A stretch of 10,000 nt of DNA from contig JAHBMJ010000883.1 in assembly GCA_018398765.1 (NCBI GenBank), positions 1 to 10,000 on the forward strand, given 5' to 3'. Position numbers and translations under genes: made by a program. The notes under the pieces are model-generated. The model searched no databases. It saw only the letters and a list, made by a program, of their open reading frames with translations, and was not told the DNA's origin. Below are positions 1 through 6,242 of the stretch, in pieces (position 1 is the stretch's first letter; every line of letters starts with the position of its first letter). The DNA is from Chromera velia. Its lineage: Eukaryota; Sar; Chromeraceae.

Positions 1-7
1 TGTCTGT

Positions 8-697
8 CTACCCACAACGCCGACTGACTCTCATGCACATGCTCGATCGCTTCGCAAAGTCAATCTTCTTAACACGTGCTCCTGCTTTCTCTTTCTTCAC
101 AACTTTCGCAGTGGAAGGAACGTTACCATTGCAGCGCTCTAACATGAGCTTGGTCTGTCTATCTGCCCTCATGTCACTAGTCCTGCACCAGTATACACGG
201 GAACGCAGACGATGCAATTCCTGCCTGACATAAGCAAGAAGACCATTCATAGCGGGCTCTGCCTTTGTCTGTCCAGACTCTAGCTGATCCATCAACGGCC
301 CGGAATCCGTTACAAATTCAATCGGCACTTTCTTATACCAAAGCGCCTCTACCAGATCCTTCCAAGCAAAAGCTTTCTTTACGCTCTCTGCAGATGCAAC
401 TGTCTCCAACGAAGTGCTTGAAATCAGCTTTCGCTTCACTCTTGCACTCTTCCACACAAAAAGGTTGCTCTTTCTTAAAGCATAAATCCTTTTTCTGTCT
501 ACCTGTTCTGTCTGATCTACAAGGTAAGCTTCGTTTCCCCATCGCCCTTCACACTTCTGGAGAGAATAAGACCCATCATGAAAAACAACCATCTTGGGGT
601 CTTTGACTGCGGTAAAAACAAGAGAGGTCTTCCTTTGCTTCGCATGATTCAACAAACGTAAACCACCTTCTACCTTCTCTGCAGACGGCTTAGTCGA
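8..697 (-). CDS. pol: Copia Pol segment: RNase H and pol C-terminus
   Basis: This continues in the RT frame after TAG 700..698; there is no ATG nearby, so it depends on fusion to RT. Counted from the TTG at 655, the RNase H acidic residues are recognisable: D27 in VFHDGSY (577..575), a Glu in SSTSLETVAS, an Asp in FVTDSGPL, and an Asp in the closing MRADRQTK motif, the counterpart of the copia ADxxTK motif. A basic tail of about 40 residues follows and ends at TAG 10..8. RNase H removes the RNA strand during reverse transcription. The tail length is normal for a copia pol end, so this TAG may be the natural terminator, but three of the four internal stops are also TAG and the frame goes on past the window edge, so I cannot be sure. 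A purine-rich priming tract and the 3' LTR would lie to the left. Confidence 0.9.
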   Translation of the reverse strand, partial: STKPSAEKVEGGLRLLNHAKQRKTSLVFTAVKDPKMVVFHDGSYSLQKCEGRWGNEAYLVDQTEQVDRKRIYALRKSNLFVWKSARVKRKLISSTSLETVASAESVKKAFAWKDLVEALWYKKVPIEFVTDSGPLMDQLESGQTKAEPAMNGLLAYVRQELHRLRSRVYWCRTSDMRADRQTKLMLERCNGNVPSTAKVVKKEKAGARVKKIDFAKRSSMCMRVSRRCG

Positions 698-2983
698 CTA
701 CCGGCTCAGCTCACCAAAAAGAAAAGAAATGTCTGGCTGTGTCCTTGCTGCCCACCCAGTCACCCCCATGATCTTTTGCATGAGGGGCACATATTCTTCT
801 TTAATCTCTTCTTTTGTTGGAGGGTCCAAAAGGTCTAGTCTGATCTTTCCCCCCTTCAGTTTGCTCTCTTCCACTTCAACGGACTCAAGATACTCTTCCT
901 GACTCATCTCAAAACCTTCCTTTGTTTTCTTTAGTTGCATGCCTATGTAGCTCATTGTCTCTCCTTCTTTCAACACCTCGGGCTCGTCCATTTTCAGTTT
1001 CTCTTGAAGAGGAAAAAGGAAAGAAAGAGGATCTTTAGCAAAAAGAAGAAGATCATCGACATGCCTAACTAACACGGCGTTCACTTCACCCCCCTCCCCG
1101 CCTCTGTGAACGAAAATGCTTTCTTTTATCTCCTCCCATCCCAATTCCTTTGCTATCTTCTTAAAGGAGAGAGAGAAGAGACGGGGACTGTCTGCAAGGC
1201 CGTACATTGCTTTCTTCAATTTCAAGACAGCACCTGGTTTCATCCATTCGGGACAATCAGGAGGGAGAGAAGTGGGAAATTGAATAAAAACAGAGTCAGA
1301 AATGGGAGCAGTCAGAAAAGCAGTGCGGACATCTGACTTTGCAGCCGTCCATCCCTTCGAAAAAGCAAAAGAAAGAACCAAAAGAACTGCCCACCAATCT
1401 GCCGTCCCACTAAAAGTCTCTAACTCTTTTTGGTCGTCCTGAAACCCTTTCACGACCAGCCTCGCTTTTGCGATTCTTTTCCCTTCCTTCATTTTCCAAG
1501 TAAGCACCCACCTGCACTTCATGGCTTTTCTTCCTTTCGGCAGATGCACACCTGGCTGAAAGACATCACATTCGATGAATTGATTCAATTCGGCTTTCTG
1601 TCCTTCAACGTGAGACCCCCCCGCAACCTCTTCTGGAGTGGCATCGATGTGTCCTTTCTTTGGATTCACGTGAGAAAGCATCTTCTCCACGACTTCCTTA
1701 TCGACCTCCAACACACGGGGCAAGGGACGTCGGGCTTTCTCTTTTTCCTTGATTGCGCACGCAAGCTTCTGCTTTAACTCATTTAGTCTCTCTTGCAGAT
1801 CTTCTATCTTTTCATTTTCATCTTCTCTTCTCTGTGCAAAACTCACATCTTCCTTCCTTTCTTCATCTTCCTGCACAAAATGTGCATCGTCAGACGGCAG
1901 CTTCCAAATTCCGCTCACAGCGGACTTGCATACCGACTGACTGTCTGTAGGCACCGACTGACATCTGCGCCTGTCTCTCCTTCTCGGAACAGAGGCTTGA
2001 CCAGAATCTGACCCCCCTTGCCCAGACCCCTTCGCCTGGCTGCCCTGCACACCCTCTGTATCCCCATCCAGCTCCCCCCCCTGATGCTGTGCAATCATCT
2101 CGAGGTGGCCGCCCCGAAGTGACTGCCCAGCAGACGCGGCAGGAGGAAGAACTGATGTATTCGCGCCCTCACCCCCCTTGCTGGCCATCGAAGGAGACAA
2201 AACGCACTGCTTGGCTTGCTTTGCAGCTCGCCGCGGAACATCAGGGAAAAAGTATGCAGGGCCGAAAGAAGAAGAGAAACGTGCATGCCTCCCTGCACCT
2301 GAATCAACCTCCATTTCATCCACATCCACATCCGAAAAGGAATCTTCCTGTGGAACAAAACCCTGTCTATCTGGAAACAAAGAAGAAGAAGGAGAAAAAG
2401 AAACAAAAGAAATGCCTGACCACCTGACAAGTGAAACAAGTGAAGGATGCACTCGCAAAGGCTTCCATCCGTTCCCCTTTTCTATCAGAACCACCACTAC
2501 AGACAAATTCTCTACAGAAGCAAAGAATCTGATGCCTTCCTTTCCGTGCACAGGCTCTGCCCCCTTCTTGATTGGGTGAGGATCATACACCACCACCCTG
2601 TCCCCCACAGCAATCGGAGAAATCTCTTCTGCCTTCTCTTCCCCAAAAACTGCCTTCATTGGAGACTCCCCTGTCATGGTCGACACAACTTCATTCAACT
2701 GCTGCACCACCCCTAGAAAGAGCCATTTCTCTGTATATCTGGGTAAGCGGGCCTTTCTGACTGTCTTTCTCAAGAGTCTCTTTACAGTTCTATTTGGTCT
2801 TTCTACTTGTCCCTGTACTTGAGGACAGTAGTCTGGTCCTCTCTCATGATGCACTCCCTCTCTTTGCAAAAAAGAATCGTATTCCTTCTCGAACTCGCCT
2901 CCGTTGTCTGTCTTAACGATCTTTGGTTTCCCTTTCCCAAGTCTCTGCCACTTCCTTGTCCAGTGGATCATTGCTCTCTTTGC
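698..2983 (-). CDS. pol: Copia Pol segment: integrase core, long linker and reverse transcriptase
   Basis: Same frame, resuming after TAG 2986..2984; the first ATG is at 2971. Integrase: second catalytic Asp D22 (KTDNGGEF, 2908..2906) and catalytic Glu E57 (GQVERPN, 2803..2801), close to the usual D-x35-E spacing. An integrase C-terminal region runs to about residue 180. A ~270-residue low-complexity linker follows, with a likely coiled coil at ~375-412 (DENEKIEDLQERLNELKQ). Reverse transcriptase (RVT_2 type) starts near residue 456: DVRTAFL with D547, YGLADSPRLFS at 590, and the active site RHVDDLLLF with D639-D640. The usual YVDD tyrosine is His (CAT at 1063..1061). The RT ends in GELSR just before TAG 700..698, upstream of RNase H. 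RT and RNase H copy the element RNA to DNA in cytoplasmic particles. Confidence 0.95.
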   Translation of the reverse strand, partial: AKRAMIHWTRKWQRLGKGKPKIVKTDNGGEFEKEYDSFLQREGVHHERGPDYCPQVQGQVERPNRTVKRLLRKTVRKARLPRYTEKWLFLGVVQQLNEVVSTMTGESPMKAVFGEEKAEEISPIAVGDRVVVYDPHPIKKGAEPVHGKEGIRFFASVENLSVVVVLIEKGNGWKPLRVHPSLVSLVRWSGISFVSFSPSSSLFPDRQGFVPQEDSFSDVDVDEMEVDSGAGRHARFSSSFGPAYFFPDVPRRAAKQAKQCVLSPSMASKGGEGANTSVLPPAASAGQSLRGGHLEMIAQHQGGELDGDTEGVQGSQAKGSGQGGSDSGQASVPRRRDRRRCQSVPTDSQSVCKSAVSGIWKLPSDDAHFVQEDEERKEDVSFAQRREDENEKIEDLQERLNELKQKLACAIKEKEKARRPLPRVLEVDKEVVEKMLSHVNPKKGHIDATPEEVAGGSHVEGQKAELNQFIECDVFQPGVHLPKGRKAMKCRWVLTWKMKEGKRIAKARLVVKGFQDDQKELETFSGTADWWAVLLVLSFAFSKGWTAAKSDVRTAFLTAPISDSVFIQFPTSLPPDCPEWMKPGAVLKLKKAMYGLADSPRLFSLSFKKIAKELGWEEIKESIFVHRGGEGGEVNAVLVRHVDDLLLFAKDPLSFLFPLQEKLKMDEPEVLKEGETMSYIGMQLKKTKEGFEMSQEEYLESVEVEESKLKGGKIRLDLLDPPTKEEIKEEYVPLMQKIMGVTGWAARTQPDISFLFGELSR

Positions 2984-3973
2984 CTAACTTTTTCGAGAAA
3001 GAGTCTCTCCTTGCATGAATCTCGTTTTTCCATCAACAAGGAGACTGGCTGGCACACACCCCGCAAGCATGCAGAGGTCATGCACAACAACATCATTGAA
3101 TTCTTCTGCCCTCCCCCCCGGTGTTTGTCTTGCTGGAATTCTTCTCATGGTTGCATTCACTTCTCTACACTCGCGACAGTCAATCATCTCTGTACAATCC
3201 TTCACGCGTACACGGTGAGCCATTCCTTTTTCTCTCAAGGTCGCATACAAACGCTTTCCTGTCGAGTGTCTAAAACGGCAGTGCCACATGTTCAATTCTC
3301 TCTGGGTCATCTGACCATCTTGAGCAAGAGAAAAAGAATCGGGTCCGGAGGGTTGAGAGGCTCCCGCCTGCTCTCCACCTGCCATCGCCTTTTCTATTGG
3401 GGGGGGGACGGGATCATCCCCAGAAGAAATCTTCTCTTCCTTGGTGACTGCCAGGCAGACACATTCATTCACTCGTTTAGAAGAAAAAGAAACAAAAGAA
3501 GAAGAAGAAGAAAAAGGAAATGCATGAATTACATATACACCGTCTCTCTCTTCTAACAATGCTTTGACTTTCTTTCCATCTCTTGATGAACGCAATTCGA
3601 CCCAATAAGGCTTGTCGACTTTCTGCAGACGGAGACCCCGAACAGACAAAAGAGAAACAGGAACCGAACGCAAGTATGCACCTTCTATGTACACCTCCTC
3701 GATTTCATTCTCTGGAGACAAAACCCCGACACGCACACGCACGTATCTGTCTGTCTGAAAAGAATCTCTCTCAGCTTTTTCATACGTCACTTTCTTTCTC
3801 CAACTGTCTACAATGCAATCATCTAAATCATGACCAATCAGATGCTTACTACAACCAGTATCAGCAAAAGGAAAGCGGACCTCTTCACACTCACAGTCGT
3901 CCTCTGCCAGGGGTGTAAATGGGTTTGAGGAACGAGAGCCTCTTGCCGTCTCTCGTCCCACACCCGAGCGTGG
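2984..3973 (-). CDS. pol: Copia Pol segment: aspartic protease and N-terminal integrase
   Basis: The frame is continuous with Gag across the TGA, with four codons before the GTG at 3961; there is no ATG near its start, so it would be made as a Gag-Pol fusion. Counting from 3961, the protease active site is D34-T-G in FADTGCSKHLIG, the usual copia pattern. A Ser/Phe/Lys-rich linker (~150-200) follows. The integrase zinc-binding domain is H227-x4-H (MWHCRFRH) with C-x2-C (DCREC) at ~261-264. The first catalytic Asp of integrase is D295 (VVVHDLC, 3079..3077). The segment is cut by TAG at 2986..2984 inside the catalytic core, between the first and second acidic residues, so no active integrase can be made if this stop is obeyed. 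The protease matures the polyprotein inside particles; integrase inserts the cDNA. Confidence 0.92.
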   Translation of the reverse strand, partial: PRSGVGRETARGSRSSNPFTPLAEDDCECEEVRFPFADTGCSKHLIGHDLDDCIVDSWRKKVTYEKAERDSFQTDRYVRVRVGVLSPENEIEEVYIEGAYLRSVPVSLLSVRGLRLQKVDKPYWVELRSSRDGKKVKALLEERDGVYVIHAFPFSSSSSFVSFSSKRVNECVCLAVTKEEKISSGDDPVPPPIEKAMAGGEQAGASQPSGPDSFSLAQDGQMTQRELNMWHCRFRHSTGKRLYATLREKGMAHRVRVKDCTEMIDCRECREVNATMRRIPARQTPGGRAEEFNDVVVHDLCMLAGCVPASLLVDGKTRFMQGETLSRKS

Positions 3974-4771
3974 TCAATCGCCCTTCCCCCCCCCAGAGGA
4001 GGAAGAGGACCCCCCTTTCTTTTTGCACGCAGGGGCGCCCGCGTAGTGACCCTTCTCACCGTAATCCCTGCACTCGATGTTCTTCTTCTTAGCCCAGCAC
4101 TCACCCTCATGCTTTCTCCTACAGGTGTAGCAGACCGGATGCTGCCCCCCCTGACCAGAGCTCCCACTCGAACCCTGCCCGGAGGACCCTCCAGTGTTCC
4201 TGTTCTCCCTCTGCCTGCCACAATCATTCCCCCTGTGTCCCGCCTTCGGATTGGAGGAACGCCCTGCCTTCTCCCTTCCTCCTTCCCCACCCTTCTCCTT
4301 CTCCTCGATGGCAGCGAACCAGTCGAGGTAAGGACGAATATCGTCCCACAAGAGCAAGTTCAGGTCAAGGAGCATCTCTCCCTTCTGCGCTCTGATGGCG
4401 GTGATAAGGGTGGTAGTCTGGTCAGTGTTGAGGGCGTGGAGGATCATGGTGGGCTTGGCAGTATCCTCAATAGGTCTCTGTACAGCCAGTGCATCGACCT
4501 CGAGAATGGAGAGACGCCTCCTCAGCGTCTTGAAAGCGAACTTGATCTTCGGCTTTGCCACCTCAGAGTCTCCAGAGGCAGTGCGCCTCTTGGTGTCGTA
4601 GGAAAACTCCTTAATCCTCTCCTCCACCTCCAGCTGTCTGATCAGGAGGTTGGAGAGGTATTCTTCCTTCACTCGCCTGATGACCTCCTTGTGCTTGAGG
4701 CCAGCATGGAAGAAGCACTTGAGATGGGCCTTGAACTTGGGGTCGTTCTTGGCCGCCTTGAGCATTCCCAT
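3974..4771 (-). CDS. gag: Copia Gag, C-terminal segment with zinc knuckles, ended by TGA
   Basis: This continues the previous segment in frame, starting at the ATG directly after the TAG. Residues ~1-170 are mixed helical sequence (KAHLKCFFHAGLKHKEVIRR, then LLLWDDIRPYLDWF), as in the Gag_UBN2-type region of copia elements. A Gly/Ser/Arg/Gln-rich linker leads to two nucleocapsid-like zinc motifs. The first, at 4132..4097, reads C-x2-C-x3-H-x3-C. The second, at 4072..4025, has C, then Tyr (TAC at 4063..4061) where the second Cys belongs, then His and Cys, so it probably binds zinc poorly or not at all. A Ser/Gly tail, GC-rich with a run of nine Gs on the minus strand, ends at TGA 3976..3974. 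Zinc knuckles normally bind and package the element RNA. The stop falls right at the Gag/protease border. Confidence 0.85.
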   Translation of the reverse strand: MGMLKAAKNDPKFKAHLKCFFHAGLKHKEVIRRVKEEYLSNLLIRQLEVEERIKEFSYDTKRRTASGDSEVAKPKIKFAFKTLRRRLSILEVDALAVQRPIEDTAKPTMILHALNTDQTTTLITAIRAQKGEMLLDLNLLLWDDIRPYLDWFAAIEEKEKGGEGGREKAGRSSNPKAGHRGNDCGRQRENRNTGGSSGQGSSGSSGQGGQHPVCYTCRRKHEGECWAKKKNIECRDYGEKGHYAGAPACKKKGGSSSSSGGGKGD

Positions 4772-5245
4772 CTAAACGACTCTCCTCCACTGGCCAGAAG
4801 ACCCAAAGCGGGTTCTTCTGAGCTTCTCTTTCATGAAGTCCTCAAACTGTCTCTCCCAATCCTCAAACCCCTCCTTCGGATCGAAGAGAGGCAGGAGCAA
4901 CCAGTCCACCTTCACCTTTTTCCAGGAGGAAACAGAACTGGCAGACGAAGAATTGGAAGACCCTGCCTCACTGACAGAGTCAGACTCTTCAAAAGAGTCA
5001 TCATCCTTGCTCGGCACAGCAACAGAACCATTCTGCCGTCTCTTGTCTTTTCCCGACTTTTTCTTTTCCAAAATTTTCTCAACAATCTTGTCGATCTTTT
5101 CTTCTAATTTCTTCTCGAGAAGGGAATCGAGTTTGGAATCGAGAGTCACTGCACTGCTGCTTGACTGTGCAGCTGCAGCTTCTTCTTGGGCCTTCTTTTT
5201 GGCTTCTTCCTTTTCCTTTCTCCTCTGAGCTCTCGTCTGGACCAT
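4772..5245 (-). CDS. gag: Copia Gag, N-terminal segment, ended by an in-frame TAG
   Basis: I start this at the ATG at 5245..5243 (MVQTRAQRRKEKEE), which has A at -3 and G at +4; the frame is open further up to 5317 but has only a GTG there. The first ~60 residues are very basic and alanine/glutamate-rich, and a stretch rich in Leu, Glu, Lys and Ile (ORF residues ~40-60) looks like a coiled coil. A serine- and acid-rich linker follows, then a more ordered segment beginning WLLLPLFDPKEGFEDWERQF, which is plausibly the start of the Gag capsid-like fold. The segment stops at TAG 4774..4772, and the next codon in the same frame is ATG. Nothing like a domain boundary is visible at the stop, so it probably splits one Gag protein. 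Gag would form the cytoplasmic particle that packages the element's RNA. Confidence 0.8.
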   Translation of the reverse strand: MVQTRAQRRKEKEEAKKKAQEEAAAAQSSSSAVTLDSKLDSLLEKKLEEKIDKIVEKILEKKKSGKDKRRQNGSVAVPSKDDDSFEESDSVSEAGSSNSSSASSVSSWKKVKVDWLLLPLFDPKEGFEDWERQFEDFMKEKLRRTRFGSSGQWRRVV

Positions 5246-5317
5246 CTTGAAAAATCCAGAGAGAGAGAGAGAAGAAGGAAATTCAATCAGATCTGGCACA
5301 CTGACTGAAAGACCCTA

Positions 5318-5960
5318 GAAGCCACTAGATCTTCTCAACTAGAAGCTTATCATAAGAGTCTCTTAAGGTCTTTTTACAGGGAAAGACTGAAGGACGGGAT
5401 GCATTGCATATTCTCGTTCCTTTCATTGTTCAGCCATTTCATCTCATTGCATTTTATGAGCATGCTACTATTGATTGCAATTAATTCAAATTGCATGAAG
5501 AAGCATGCACATGCATGCATGCAGCTCGGCATGGCTCATCAATCTATAAGGCGGTGCGTATGGCGGCGGGCACTTCAGGCATGGCGGCTCAACAATTCTA
5601 ACTGAAATGATCTCAAACTCATTGCAAAGTCGTCAATATAGAAAAATCGCATCCGGTATCTGTTCAAGCTTTCGTGTAACAAAGTTATATCTACTTTTTG
5701 ATTGCATTTATTGCATCATGCATAGATATGCCAATTATGCAGCTACTATTATAGTTACTAAAATATAGCTATGATCTAACATTGATACAGCTAGCTTCAA
5801 TTCTTTGTTTTATCTTTTATTTTAAAAGAATCACGTTTTAAAGAATGTTTATTAAATTTAAAAGCTCATAAACAACGATTAAATACAATAGAACACCTTA
5901 TGTTATTCCTATATTTCAAAGTCCGAAATGATATTAAAGTCCGGTAGGTCTCATTATGTC
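5318..5960 (-). promoter_or_regulatory. Presumed retrotransposon leader and 5' LTR region, boundaries unresolved
   Basis: No gene is visible here, and position just upstream of gag makes this the expected site of the untranslated leader, primer-binding site and 5' LTR. In the element sense the last bases before the gag ATG are a pyrimidine tract; the (AG)n run at 5258-5272 is its complement. A near-direct repeat CTAGAAGC (5315-5322 and 5340-5347) and inverted AAAGACC/GGTCTTT copies (about 5309-5315 and 5366-5372) lie in the leader. I found no convincing TG...CA LTR end next to a primer-binding site that begins TGG. With only one LTR in view, the ends cannot be fixed by comparison. The region becomes AT-rich after about 5,600. 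Confidence 0.45.
5399..5741. promoter_or_regulatory. Cluster of TGCAT / TGCATGCA motifs upstream of gag
   Basis: TGCAT or its complement ATGCA occurs about fourteen times in roughly 340 bases (for example 5400, 5405, 5448, 5492, 5512, 5516, 5703, 5712, 5719), against well under one expected by chance. Two overlapping full TGCATGCA octamers span 5512-5523. An unbroken alternating purine-pyrimidine run lies at 5503-5523. The cluster sits where the promoter of the retrotransposon would be. TGCATGCA is a known binding sequence of an apicomplexan AP2-family regulator in Plasmodium; that the same family acts here is inference. Confidence 0.5.
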
Positions 5961-6000
5961 GTAGGAAGGAAGACAGAAATGAAGGAAAAAAGGAAAAAGC

Positions 6001-6041
6001 GGAAAGAAGGAAGGAAGAAAAAAAGAAGGAAGGAAGAAAGG
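6001..6041. repeat. Perfect 41-nt polypurine mirror repeat (triplex-prone)
   Basis: The run 6001-6043 contains only A and G. Bases 6001-6041 read the same forwards and backwards on one strand, centred on A6021: two GAAGGAAGGAAG blocks flank seven As. Homopurine mirror repeats of this kind can fold into intramolecular triplex (H-DNA). It lies inside a wider purine-rich stretch, about 5963-6117, whose minus-strand open frames are only low-complexity Phe/Ser/Leu runs and not genes. Confidence 0.85.
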
Positions 6042-6242
6042 GACCCAAAGAAGAACAGGGACTTCGAAGAGAAGGTTCAAAAGGAACGGAAGGAACAATA
6101 GAAGAGCACAGAGATGCATCTCTCTATATACATTAATGATCGATGTCAGTACAGAATACAGGACCCTCTATGACCCTCTCTTTCCTCCCTGGTCCCTCCT
6201 CTCACTACATAATATTATATATGGATATATGTGGATCTGCAG

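Larger units (their letters stand above)
1..5317 (-). mobile_element. Ty1/copia-type LTR retrotransposon, internal region (3' LTR outside window, 5' LTR not delimited)
   Basis: One minus-strand reading frame runs from an ATG at 5245 to a TAG at 10..8 and carries, in order, a Gag with zinc knuckles, an aspartic protease (DTGCSKH), an integrase (H-H-C-C and D-D-E), a reverse transcriptase and an RNase H. Protease-integrase-RT-RNase H is the Ty1/copia order; Ty3 elements place integrase last. The frame is about 1,745 codons, long for a copia element, mainly because of a long linker between integrase and RT. Four in-frame stops interrupt it but no frameshift does, so it looks like a fairly young copy damaged by point mutations, unless some stops are recoded. 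The upstream in-frame stop at 5317..5315 marks the leader side. The real element is longer on both sides, because neither LTR is defined here. Confidence 0.93.

Noticed and set aside
2370-2411. Purine-rich plus-strand tract as a polypurine primer of the retrotransposon
   Set aside because: The element is on the minus strand, where this tract is pyrimidine-rich and lies inside coding sequence, so it cannot serve as its plus-strand primer.
2807-3556. A 249-codon open frame on the plus strand
   Set aside because: It is antisense to the protease/integrase segments, which have clear catalytic motifs, and its own translation shows no domain.
4046-5107. A 353-codon open frame on the plus strand
   Set aside because: It is wholly antisense to Gag, has no recognisable domain, and follows from codon use on the opposite strand. 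The Gag frame carries zinc motifs and continues into Pol.
5312-5325. Candidate primer-binding site reading TGGCTTCTAGGGTC on the element strand
   Set aside because: No LTR end in CA lies next to it, and the implied tRNA 3' end does not match one I know.
5866-6119. Two short minus-strand frames rich in Phe, Leu and Ser
   Set aside because: They are translations of the complement of the polypurine tract and are simple-sequence artefacts.
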